From assembly GCA_022036555.1 (NCBI GenBank), contig CM039133.1, positions 45,708,718-45,772,717 on the forward strand: a stretch of DNA of 64,000 nucleotides, given 5' to 3'. The notes beneath the pieces are model-generated. The model was given only the letters and a program-made list of their open reading frames with translations, did not search any database and was not told where the DNA came from. The translations under genes were made by a program, and so were the position numbers. Numbering within the stretch: position 1 is the first letter of the stretch; every line of letters starts with the position of its first letter. This DNA comes from Microstegium vimineum (taxonomy: Eukaryota > Streptophyta > Magnoliopsida > Poales > Poaceae). Positions 22,401-33,869 of this stretch are shown here, in pieces.

Positions 22401-24890
22401 GGGAAACGTCAGTCATTATCTACCATGATATGTTGGCAGACGATATTTTATTAATAATGGCAGACGATATTTTAGTTTGGTGTGTTCATGTCGTGTTGCT
22501 CATCATGTCAGCTGCCCTGCTAATCCATCCCCAGCCTATAAATCTCAAAAGCACATCTAAGGGCGTGACTCACGACTCTGGCTCCCGTCTCCCTGTTCCT
22601 GTCGCTACACAGCGCAATCGAAAACTACTGCTCAAAGGAACATCGATCATCAATCTTCCACAACTTCAATAACTCTAATCATGGATTTTTTTAGATAATG
22701 AAAACAAAAGTTCCGGTTTTATGGTTCTTCTAAAAGGAACAATCAGACCAATTATTATAAACTCACACGAAAAATAAAAATCAGGAAACTAATTCTAATG
22801 TCCAAAACGATAAGAGAAACTCTACCCACAAAGGAAGCAAACAAAAACATTGCACTAGAGCCTAAAACTATTTATGCCTCTATAATGAAAGTCTTGTACT
22901 CATCCAACCACTGTAATTGACTCCAAAATCAGAGCCATTATGTCATTTTGGAACTGTAAAAAAAATATTTTTGGCTTTTGTTAAAAATAAAATCATTTCT
23001 TGTCAGCCATATTGCCCAACACGCGACCCATGCTTCTATCAAAATAAGCAAATTGTGTTTGTGGTGACCTAATTTTGACTATCACCAAACAATTGAGACA
23101 CGCTTGATGGAGGGGCAATACATGAAGATTTTGTTTTTTTTAAAGGACCCTTTTGCGTGTAAACCCCAAACAAAAGCCCCAATAATAGATGACAGTTCCT
23201 TGCATGAAGTTGTTAATGATATGTGTGACCCTGATAAGAACAATGATAGGATCATATAGTGCAGGGATGTAACTATTAGAATAGTAAAATCATAGATTCT
23301 ACTAACACCGTTCTGAATTATAATTCATTTGATTTTTTTATCCTAAGTTTGACCATTTATTTTTAAAAAAAAATTATGCAAGGTTTTTGTTTTATTAAGA
23401 TTTTTTTTTCAAAATAATTTAAATTTAACTATGTTTGCATAATTATTTTAAATAAAATAAGTGGATAAACTTTGAGTTTAAAAATTCAAACAAATTATAA
23501 TTTAAAATAGAGAGAGTATTTGTTGATAACATAATATTAGAACCGACGCAACCGACCATAAATTTGTACTAAAATGGACAGCACTTTGCTCTTGAACGAT
23601 AATTAACATTACGAACGTTCCAGATTTCGCTGTTAGCGGCGTAAGAAAAGAGAGAGAAAGGAGAAAAAGAAAGACTGCGAGAGAAAATCATTTAAAAATG
23701 GCAGTGATGCATGAGCAGCGTGACTGATGTGTGATGTGAAGTAGACGTCGGTTGCAGCATCAGCTGGTCCGATCCGACTCGGAGCAAGCAGAAGCAGAAG
23801 CAGCATGGAGTGGCGTGGCGAGAACCAATGGGTGTTGCAGTGAGAAAAGGGGCGAGGCAGCAGAGCATAGCAGAGACGCAGGCCACAGCGTGCTGCGCTG
23901 CGACGCGCTCCAGCAAAGCCATTGGCAACGCCAACGCCCAGTCGGTCCGGTCACTGTGCTCCGGCAAACTTTTTTTGGCTTCTTTTCTTTTTTTACCCCT
24001 TTCGTGCTGCAGGCAGGTTTTCCGGAGCTTTTTTTGTTCTCCCCTGGTGTGCGGCAATGGAAAAGCTTGTGAATTTCGTGTATTGGCGTCGACCGTCTGC
24101 TTTTTCCTCAGAGCAGAGTGAGCTCACCAGTGCATGCATCCATCCATCAAATTTGGAGAAAGAAAGAGGCAAGAAAAGGCTGGATTCTTTGTCCACCACT
24201 CCTACAAAATCTCCCCTGTTAAAAAAAAGGCTAGTAACTACGTACTTATTTCATTAATCTCCACGAAAATCGCAAGAGACGAGGATTGCGGCTGTTTACG
24301 GTTTCAGACTGAGGCTGTTTTGCGAACCAAGCATGTTCATGCTGGACAGTTGCCTGACATGGACTCCCTAACAAAATTCTGTGCACTGACTTTGCTGCGT
24401 GCAGTGCAGGGCCGTCTCCGACAGCGATGGGGAAGACATCGCCGTCAGGCTCAGGCTCAGGCATCAGCCCATCACTATTTCTGCATCTTCGCCATGGGCG
24501 CCAGAACACCCCCACCCCAAAGCGTGTGAAACCTCTCGGATTCATTCATTCAATTCAATTCAATTCAACCATCCCCCGACCTGCCGACAGAGCGGCGGTT
24601 CCGGCAGCACCACCAGCAGCAATACAAGTAATTTCCTTGTCAGGTCCAGCCAGGATCAGATCAACATGGACGCTGCTACATTTTCTGACCATTTTGAACC
24701 ATCAACATCAATCACACACACAAACGAGATGGTAATGAGTAATCAGTAATGACAATGGTGAGAGAAATAGTCTCACGTGACTTTGTTACATGTGTTTAGG
24801 CTCACCCAAGTAGTTCTACTTCTACACTACTACAGAACCGCTGCACATTCTTCTTTGGAAATCGCCGGGAGATGAGATGGGCTGCCGGAA
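19409..24890. other. intergenic spacer between TCP and CHFR-like genes
   Basis: This 5.5 kb has no supported coding gene. The first few hundred bases should contain the TCP 3' UTR. A diverged direct duplication lies at about 20138-20520 versus 20930-21170. A TATA-bearing promoter-like stretch is at 22500-22690. A GC-richer stretch with overlapping unrecognised ORFs is at 23690-24740. A degenerate Stowaway is at 23305-23518. Confidence 0.6.
23305..23518. mobile_element. degenerate Stowaway-like MITE
   Basis: The ends CCGTTCTGAATTATAATTCA and, in complement, TCTCTCTATTTTAAATTATA are imperfectly inverted and enclose AT-rich DNA with AAGTTTGACC wording common in Stowaway families. TA flanks are likely, but the left border is eroded. 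Confidence 0.4.
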
Positions 24891-27800
24891 CTAGGGGTTG
24901 CCTCTCGACGGGCGACACACATGGTTCAGCTTCTTAGCGTGATCAGGCCGGTGGTGCTGGGTGCGGCACATGAAACCGTACCAGCAGCTATCCCTGTCGG
25001 CGGCATCAGGCGGAAGAAGCTGCAATTACAGAACATCACGATTGCCATTAGTGGAGAAATGAGATCAAAATCAAATAAATAAATGAGGCAGTGTTGTGGC
25101 GCTTCAAGATGTTTATATATATGTTTGTGCTTCATGTGTCTAAGATAAGATTCCACTTAAAATGAAAGCTAACTTTCTTTCTTTTTTCATGGAGGAGACT
25201 GTAACCTACTTATATATAAATAACGAGGACAAAGTCTTTAGCATCTTATTTCTTAAGAGAAACCATTTATTATTCTAATCGGGGTATTTGAAAGCAACAA
25301 TAGTTAGGCAGTCAGCACTGGCCTTTTCTTGGCCAGCTCAAATAGTCAAGGATTTAACATGAAAGAAACTCATACATCGGTATGTAGAATTGTAAAGTTA
25401 AACCTAACTCTTAACTTCGCACCAATCAGTGGATAATTCAGAACCATGTTGTGTTTTAACAGCTCAAGCATTTAAAAACAAAATTTAATAAAAAAAACTC
25501 TGGGACCACAGGAATGACATTAAACTACCGGTTGTGCAATCAGCGACATGGACCTTGCCATGACTTTTTGAGTTTGATTGAAGTGAATGTATGTTTTAGC
25601 TGGTGAGTGTAATATAGTAGTCATTTGCAGAAATTAGGTACGCCTGTCAGACCTTTTTATAGGCTTCTTGACAGGAAAAAAGGTAAGGTTTTAAAGATAA
25701 TACTTTTTTTTATAAAAAAAAGAACATATTATTTTGGTCTTCAGGTCAGGATTTAGGCTCAGCCATAGACCTGTTCATATTCTGGGTTGGGCTTTACAAG
25801 GTGTGCCACTGAGATGGCAGGACAAATCCTCCTGACATCTTGAGTACAAAGGTTGCAACATAGTGCAATGTTAGACTACCAAGGTAGTCAACATAAGCAT
25901 GTTCAGTATACATACATTTCGGGGCATTGATACACGGAACCAGTAGAGCAGGAAATCAATGAACTTGCTGTAGCAATGGCTGCACTCATTTGAAGTCATA
26001 AAATGAGTCAATACAACATAATTTAGTAGACAACAATCTTCTGAACTCAGAAAAAGTTCTTACTTGCAAATATATGTCCTGGAAGTAATTGCATCCACAT
26101 TATTCAATTGCAACCTTGAGCGATCTACATAAATCAGAACAAGAACACATGTCAGTGCAAGCTCAGGCATCTGCAATAAGACACAGGATTTACAGTAAGG
26201 CCCAGTAAGTAAACCTTGTGCCAAATACTTACAAGAGTTTCATTTTCATAATTGTGAATAAAATTAACTGAACAAGTTAACACAGCAGAACTTGAATAAT
26301 TTAACTGAACAAGTTAACACAGCAGAACTTGAATAATTTAACTGAACAAATTAACACAGCAGAACTTGAATAATTTAACCGAACAAGTTAACACAGAAGA
26401 ACTTGAATAATTTAACTGAGCAAGTGAACAGTTACATGTGCATAAAGTTATAAACCTTACAGTTATGCAAAACTAAAAAATAAATTCTGATGCAACAACC
26501 CATGAAGGAATGAATCATAAAGTTAGATTTTATTTTTTGTTGATGTTTAATCAGAAATCACCAGAAAATCAGAACATGAGGTAATGTTGGCAGCTGGAGA
26601 TCACAAATGTTACCAGTTCAGTGACTTCAGTCAATGAAAAAGAAATTCAGTTCCAGTTCTGAGCAACTGGGCAAGCAAATCACAAAGGAATATTCTTTTG
26701 TCATGTGGTTCATGCCAAGGAACAGTTAATGTTTATAATACATATTCTTCCACTCTGATCAGTCCATCACATGCACATCAAAGGTAAAATCAACTCTGAA
26801 GGTTGCAACATACCAATTTCCATATTATCAAATTTTGATATCCACTCTGAGATTACAGCTTGCAATGTTTTGCCTGATTGCTGTATGCATCTTTCTGTAA
26901 TCTAGAAAAAAAAGAGGAGAAACCATAATACTTGAAACTACAATACGGGGCAGGGATATGATAATGATGGAATATTCCTACATCTTTTTCATATGGGTTG
27001 CCTCCATGAACTGTGTCAGGAAGTGCAGAGATGTGTCGCTGAGAGATCTGTGATATTACACATTTGCATTCAGAACATTGCCCAGCACTGTGTATGACGA
27101 TCAAAAGTATAATGAGGCTTAAGAAATACCAATGAGTAGCTTACACTCTTGAAAGTATCCTGGTTGCAGATTAGATTACAATGGCTTGAATTCACACCTT
27201 GTGAACACCAATAAGCCCCACAAAACGCTTTATCACATCCCAAGCCTGGGAATACAATTGGTTAGTTTGGTCACCAGCAAAGTTAGAATTCAAGGCACAT
27301 AAATATTATCATAGAGTTTGGCAGGGAAAACGTGCAATTGAACTTCCAGTGGTAGTTGCCAACTCAGGAATTTCTGAGGGGCAAATGAGAATGTTTCTGA
27401 TACTATTCATGCATGGACAGTATCATTGAACTTCGGTTGGTCACAATCATATTTCCAACGGAGATTGCTAAGTTCAAGATTTATGAGGGCAAATAGGAAC
27501 ATTCATTTCTCATACCATTTGTGCAGCTTTATGAAACAAAAATAAATATAGTTAGCCAACTAATGCCAAGCATATTCATCAGGTCAAGAATAATTAAAGG
27601 CAAAAAATAAGTACAGCCAAGAATAATAGAAATCATTAAATTCCATTTCCTAATCATGGCACCACTTCCTTGTTAAATAGATTAGGATCCAAGGGTCAAG
27701 GCCCATGAAAGAAAGGCCTTTTCACGGTTATACAATCCATTAACTGAAAAACTTTGGGATTATGACTTAGGCCCTGTTTGGATTGGAGGGACTAGTGACT

Positions 27801-30800
27801 AGTGACTACTAATTAGTCTCAATTAGTCCCAATTTTACCAAACACTTGGACTACTAGAGGAACTAGTAGTGACTACTACATAGAAGTCACTAGTCACTAG
27901 TCCCTCCAATCCAAACAGGGCCTTTACTACAATCTACGTACTAGAGAAGAAAATCCTTTTCAGGATTAGGATCTCACATTTTTGTGGTATACTGATGTTA
28001 GATCTGGCTGGCATCAGCCCTCCACATCCATTGCATTGCGAGTGCACTGCTCCTGGACTGCATCTAAAGCCACCAAATTCATTACCTGCAATATTCTTGT
28101 CATTCAGGTGCATGAAAAACAAGGCTTTTCAAGAAGCATTTAGACAAGGCTAAATCTAATTCTCAACCAATCAAATTACAATACTATGAGATCAAAAGGT
28201 ACATTTTTCTCTGTTTTTTATTGAAGAGATAAAAGCTACCTCAATCACCACGCCAGTGCAAGACTAGTTAACTAATTTCTAACTCATGTGAAACATAGCA
28301 TAATCAAGTTCACAACACAACTCGGACATTGTGAAATATTTATAACTTCTAGAAATATTGTGCCAAGTTACCAACTAGTTTCCCTACTTTTGTAGAACAC
28401 AAAAGGTACCTCAAGTACCACATCAGTGTGATAGTTAACTAACTCTAACTCATGTGAAGCATGGCATGATTGAATCATCACACAATTCATTGTGATTTTT
28501 TTTTCAAAAAAAATAACTTCTAAAAACCTTGTACCAAGTTAGTAACTTCAAGTTACCAACCACCTCTTCAACCCATTTTTCAATTAAACTAATACATGTA
28601 ACGAACAAATATATGATTCATGGGTTAAAGAGGTTCCACAAGCCTATGTTAAAAAAATCATGACATAGCCTTGATGTACAGCTCACTGACTAGAAAGATA
28701 CTCTCATGACATGATCACCAACAGAATTTAAGAGCACTGGATATTAAGGCCTATTTAACTTAACTACCATATTCAAAGTGGAATTTCCGCACTTACGGCA
28801 CTGAGGACATGGTAGATCTGGATTGTTTATCTCATCACTAGTAGAACGTGAAAAACGTCGTTTCCTCGATTGATTTTTCTGTTTACCCAAAACCTAAGCC
28901 ATCAAACAATACTTCAGCCAAAATTAAGTACATTGAGCCAGAAGATATAAATAACAGAAATATATAGTTGTAGAACAGAATACTATAGTATCAAAAATCC
29001 ATAAATTCACTTGAGTACCTAACAATTGTCACAAATTGCTAACTTTGGTTCCGTAAGATTTTTTTTCTATGACCGGCTAACTTCAGAAGATTATGATGAA
29101 AATATGCATGCATGGAGTGAAGGTAAAAGCTTGCACCCTGCAGTCTTTTCTTATACAAACTAACTCAAAGAAAAAATGTTAATTTACAATTGCTTCACTC
29201 ACAATATTTGATTTCACTGAAGCATATGACTCTAACAATGCAATCTCCTCATCAGACCTCTGTAGTGAGGAAAAAGCTTGCAATATAGCCTACAAAAAGC
29301 ATAGAAACAAATAAATCTAGCAGTTCATAGCAGTTTCAGGTACATATTAATGAACAAAGTAATCAGCAGCAATATCATGCCTCTTCAATATTATGCAGGA
29401 AGTGATTCCTTCCAACTGATTGAACTGATGTCCTACATTGTGGGCATGCAGCGCTCTGGATTTTATTAGATGAAGACCTTCTTAACCACTCTGAGAAACA
29501 TCCATTGCTTTAAAAAATGAAGGATCAGAGCCAAAACTTTCAGAGAAGCCAACAGAAGCAAGTAATACTAATAAATTTACCAGAAGTTGTGCAGGCATGG
29601 AGCAACAGTAACAACATCATGCCACAAATTCAGGCATATGCTGCATTTTGCATTCTCGATATCTAGAACAATCTGACACAATTATTTAGCTAGAAGTTAG
29701 TTTTTTTTTCTCCAACCTGTAGGAGAGCTATGTATTATTGCATTAGGAGAAAACAGTAGAAGAATACAACCGCAGAGAGAGGAAAAAATAGTATGTGAAA
29801 GCAATCTTTGTGCATGACTACTAATTTCCAGAACAATACCTTGACATTATTCTGTTCATGATCCTCTGCCTCTGTAATTTCAAAAGTATATACTAAATAC
29901 CCTGGAAAAATAATGAAGCACATGAATGTGTTACAGACTCTCATTTCACTCATTCAGAAGAATTAGAGAAGCACAAGAATCAGAGAATTTTAAAGTTGTT
30001 CGCTGTCCCAAGAAAGCACCTTTATACTGATAATATCATTGCTATATGAACATACAAAACAAGACAAAGACACAAGGGCACTCTCTTCAGGATAAAGATA
30101 AGCTGTCATGTCAAGGTTCTGAAAATAATCGTACCTTCTTTCTGTGGTCCAGAGACAATCTCACTCCCTGGTTTGATGTCTACACATTCTTGTTTGATAA
30201 TTCTTCCATCAACCATAATTGCATCCGAGCTTTATCAACGGAACAGGGAAGACATGAGAAGCAAGTAATATCAGGAAGAATTCAACAAAACAGATAATAG
30301 AAAAAAAAATAGCTTACAACAGAATTATGAGGCATGACAAAGGGAAAAAAGTTAATTTTGCGATGAAAGAGATTATGTAAAGGCAAAACGATTGCTTTTT
30401 TGCAAGACATATATTTTCCACTCAAACCAAATAACTTAGAGAGAGTGTCAAGAATTAACTGCCTGCCCCCCCCCCCACCCCACCCCACCCCCGAGTTTAA
30501 AATATGCATTTCCATTCTTGATTTTGCACAGCCAGACATGCCAAATGTATAGAAAATCTGTTACAGATTGGCATCTATGATTTATATGAAATGTAACCTA
30601 ATCCCACGGCAGCAAAAATGCAACTTGCCTGACTTCACTCTCTAAATAATAAGCATTCTCAAGAACTTTTAGACTACGACAATCTAGGAAAACAGATAAT
30701 CCCAATCTGGAACAGATTGAGGATACTAAAAGTTGCGGGTACCACCAAGTCGACAAAAAGGGGAACAGGTAACAAGTTAGCATCACTATCACTACCATTC

Positions 30801-31625
30801 TATTGCTTTAAGGAACCAAACTGGAGAACACGCGCGGTTTGCAGCCAAAGCACTAAAGGTAACAAATCCACTCCAACATTTGAGCCGCGAGCCCGTGACA
30901 AAGTTGTAAGATCCGCTGGATAGGGTCATACAGATACAACATCAGCGGAACAAGCTTTCCGAGTTATTAAAAACAAAAAACATCAGTGGAACCCACCACC
31001 AATTTCTGTAAAAACTGACGAGGCGATGAACAGAGCTCACACAAAGTCCCCGGCAGTTTTCTCAAGAAAGACGTTCCCATCAGTTGCCCATTTCCGAAAA
31101 TATGTCACTCGTCTCGCAAGGACACGCGGTGAAACATCGGAGTCACTCGTCTCGCAAGATACACGGCACGGCACCAGAGTCAGAGAATCCCTCCGCAAGA
31201 ACACGAAAAAAAAAGACATCGACGCAAGTCCGCACAGGCAGGATACAGCACCTGAGGTTCCGAATCGTGGCGGACGACGCGTCCCCAGCATTGCGCCTGA
31301 TCTCGCACCACGCGACCTCCTCCCCACCGCCGCCACCGCCGCCGCAGGCCGGCGCTACGAGGGAGCAGACCACGGAGTCGTCCTCGGCCACCTCCACCAC
31401 CGGGCACGCAGAATCGGCGGGCACTGCCAAGGAATGGGACAACCAAACCAAGAAAAAAAAAAGAATCAAGAAGCCGTGCAGATGAAGGAACCCGTGGAGG
31501 AGAACCGATGAGGGAAGGGGGGCGGCTGCGCTACCTAACCTGGCCCACACGGAGGGGGACGGCAGGGTGGCGGCGGAGGACTGCGGGGGCTTGGAGGTGG
31601 AGCACTCGCCGGCGTCCATGTCCAT
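24891..31625 (-). CDS. CHFR-type E3 ubiquitin ligase (FHA-like, RING, PBZ), 15 exons
   Basis: CDS exons, 5' to 3' on the minus strand: 31625-31535, 31423-31252, 30229-30135, 29901-29840, 29672-29581, 29507-29381, 29289-29203, 28893-28797, 28085-27978, 27245-27145, 27047-26982, 26901-26814, 26124-26064, 25979-25916, 25019-24891. All phases fit and give 479 residues plus stop. Residues about 25-140 form a degenerate FHA domain (VWARLVP, DAIMVDGRIIKQ, YLVYTFEITE). A C3HC4 RING lies at 150-195 (CSICL, APCLHNFC, CPQC). Cys-rich segments follow (CPQC, GLMPARSN, CDKAFCGAYWC). Residues 449-470 (CWYGFMC, then HAKKLNH) match the C-terminal PBZ poly(ADP-ribose)-binding finger of animal CHFR. CHFR is a mitotic stress checkpoint ubiquitin ligase in animals; the plant role is not established here. 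Intron 6 uses a GC donor. Splice sites are predicted from frame logic only. Confidence 0.9.
26265..26428. repeat. 37-bp minisatellite in CHFR-like intron 12
   Basis: Four head-to-tail copies of a 37-bp unit starting TAACTGAACAAGTTAACACA run from 26265 to about 26412, followed by a partial fifth. Copies differ at only a few bases, so the array is recent or homogenised. Confidence 0.9.
27770..27922. mobile_element. foldback MITE in CHFR-like intron 9
   Basis: GGCCCTGTTTGGATTGGAGG at the left is the exact complement of the right end, and the inverted arms continue through a reiterated GACTAGT core for about 40 bp each. TTA on the left and TTT on the right suggest an eroded 3-bp duplication. It lies wholly within an intron. 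Confidence 0.75.
30465..30493. repeat. C-rich low-complexity run in intron 2
   Basis: A cytosine run with two CCCCA repeats lies in intron 2 of the CHFR-like gene. The opposite strand is G-rich, with four G-runs that could form a quadruplex in the sense-strand transcript. Confidence 0.7.
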
Positions 31626-31734
31626 GGCGCAGGGAGGCGAGGAGCGGCGTGCGTGCACGGCAAACGGCAGCGTACAGGGGAAGAAGGGCCTTTCTCTTTC
31701 TTTGGGTTTTTCCTTTGCGGTTTTGTTGCAGCGC

Positions 31735-31890
31735 CGTGGGCCGGGACGTCGTGATTGCCACCCATTTTTAAGGGCCCGTGAGTGAATTAATGGGCCGACC
31801 GTTGTAACGGTCTGGGCTGGTAAAGTGTGTGTGGTTGTTAATGGGCTACTAAGCTTATGAAGCATGTTCAGCATTGTATAAGCCCAGTCC
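31735..31890 (-). promoter_or_regulatory. CHFR-like promoter with TGGGCY cluster
   Basis: Within 270 bp upstream of the start codon there are five TGGGCC or TGGGCT motifs on either strand: about 31737, 31791, 31812, 31842 and 31881 (the last as AGCCCA). Site II elements of this type drive proliferation and housekeeping genes in plants and are bound by class I TCP factors. No clear TATA box is nearby, which fits this promoter class. Function is inferred. Confidence 0.45.
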
Positions 31891-32436
31891 ATGGTGAAAG
31901 ACGGACGGACGGACGAACACGGGCCCGGGCCGGCTGAAATTTCAAGTCGATTGCTTTGTTCGATTTCCATTTTTGAAGCAAAAAATGTTTTATTATATAT
32001 ACAAAGCATTAACGTGGATGCATGCTTATTAGTGGGAGTTTGATTTTTTTAATATAACGTGGCAAGTGGAGGTAGGTCAACCATCGCTGGGAAGGCGTGA
32101 GGATTGAGATCACACGCCAAATTGACACTTTTAGTGTATTTTATTTATGGTATCCGAGATTCGCACAAAGCATTGCCTCCTACTTGCACTTGTTGAGATT
32201 GAAAATAAAAGTTCCCAATAATTGACAATGGAAACATGGAGCTGTGGTAAGCTGACTTTGGCCTAATAACATGACATGCTTCATTCGTCCTCAAAAAAGT
32301 GACGTTCTCTCGTTTCTTAAAAAGTTAGATACTTTTAATGTCAACTCCAACAGTTTTGTATTTTTTTATTTAACAAAATTAAAAATTTGCTAAGTCTCAA
32401 ATGAATATGACAAAGGTAAAAAAGAGTCCATCTTTA

Positions 32437-32834
32437 GAGCAACTTCAACAGTTTGGCATTTAGATTTGGCATATCTAATTTTGCCAAAAAAACTAAAAAA
32501 CTGGTGGACAACAGTTTGACATTTGGGCTTCACATTTTTGCCAAAGTTGCAAATAGGAACCCGCACTTGGCAATTTGACGACCGTGAAAAGGGGGAGGTA
32601 ATTTTTTTTCCTTCTTTTTTTCACGGTAGAACCGTGGGCGTCGGCCTTTTTTTCTTCCTTTTTTTCACGGCGGAACACTAGGCAGCGGGTCCACTGGTCC
32701 ATAATTTCTGTTTTTGCCAAGTCATTATGGGGAACTGTTGGAGATTGTATATTTTTTGTTTTGGCATATCTATTTCAGAGTTGGCAAATTTCATGTTTTG
32801 CCAAACCAAAATTGCCAAACTGTTGGAGTTGCTC
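32437..32834. mobile_element. Tourist-like MITE, copy 2
   Basis: Termini GAGCAACTTCAACAG and CTGTTGGAGTTGCTC are inverted. Flanks TTA and TCA are an imperfect 3-bp duplication. The interior closely follows the copy at 12155-12567, including TTTGGCATATCTA at both ends and TTTTTTTCACGG runs in the middle. Confidence 0.75.
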
Positions 32835-33140
32835 TCAACGGTTTTCCATCATTCCCTTGGCAAAACTAAAAATTGTACGCGCGAGGGGGAAATATCCCGC
32901 AGGAGTAGCGCGGGGGTGATTGTCAAGCGAACCACGGTTTTGTCAAACAGTTGGATAGGAGATTTTTAGAACTTTTTTTTAAAAAAAACAAGAATGTCAA
33001 GCTCATTTGCAAAACCGTTGGAGTTGCTCAAGTGTAAAATTTTCTTTTTAATATTTAAATTACCTAATTAGTATCGTTAGATAGATAGTCGAATACATTT
33101 TTTTAAATAAATTTATTTAAAAATACAAATGTTACTAGTA

Positions 33141-33298
33141 TTTTTTATAAATTTAGTTAAATTTAAGAAAGTTTGACCAACACGAATATCATAACTCTAT
33201 CACACTTACACAGCAGAGATTTTTTATAAATCTGGTTAAATTTAAGAAAGTTTGACCAACACGAATATCATAACTCTATCACACTTACGCATCAGAGA
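33141..33298. repeat. 79-bp tandem duplication
   Basis: Two adjacent copies (33141-33219 and 33220-33298) begin TTTTTTATAAAT and contain AAGTTTGACCAACACGAATA. They differ at about four positions, so the duplication is recent. The wording is MITE-like. Confidence 0.9.
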
Positions 33299-33792
33299 CT
33301 TTGTGATATTACCAAAAAAATATCTGGTGAAGGATTGTGGTATTACCACTATTTTGCGAAACAATTGCCTTTTGGATTCTAATAACTCCAATGATGTGAG
33401 CATTGTCGTTGTCGTCCTTAGTCAACTTCGAAACATCTTAACTGTTCTTCGAGTGAAAATAAGGAGGGGGGACTTGTGACAACGATAATGAATGGTGTGC
33501 AACTCATTTATTATGATTAAAAACAGTTATTACCTAGCTGATAGTTTGAGCTGTTTAGATTCAACTATGTGTGGCTAGATAGGTAGAGTATCAGCATCCA
33601 TTAGCACCTTTCCCACCTGCTAATGAATTAGTTAGCAGCAGCACATTTTGCTAAGGTCAGTCTTAATGGAGTTTCATCAAAGTTTCATTGACATTAAATA
33701 TACTGATGTATCACTGGTGATAAGAGTTTTATGTGGGTAGAGAAAGAGTTTCATGGGATGAAATTCCTCTATTTCCAAAATATAGTTGTGTA

Positions 33793-33869
33793 CTCCCTGC
33801 ATCTATATACGTAGCAAAATAGATGAAACAAAAAAAATCAAAACGACTTATAATTTGGAACGGAAAAAG
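33793..33869. mobile_element. short Stowaway-like element
   Basis: CTCCCTGCATCTATATACG at the left pairs loosely with the complement of the right end GGAACGGAAAAAG. TA flanks both sides. At 77 bp it is probably an internally deleted copy. Confidence 0.4.

Noticed and set aside
26265..26428. CRISPR-like array
   Set aside because: Repeats are contiguous without spacers and lie in an intron of a plant gene; it is a minisatellite.
31143..32009. 288-codon minus-strand ORF spanning exons 1-2 of the CHFR-like gene as one exon
   Set aside because: The stretch between 31424 and 31534 reads as a hydrophobic, intron-like insert with good GT and AG sites. Splicing gives VWARLVP, which fits the FHA family.
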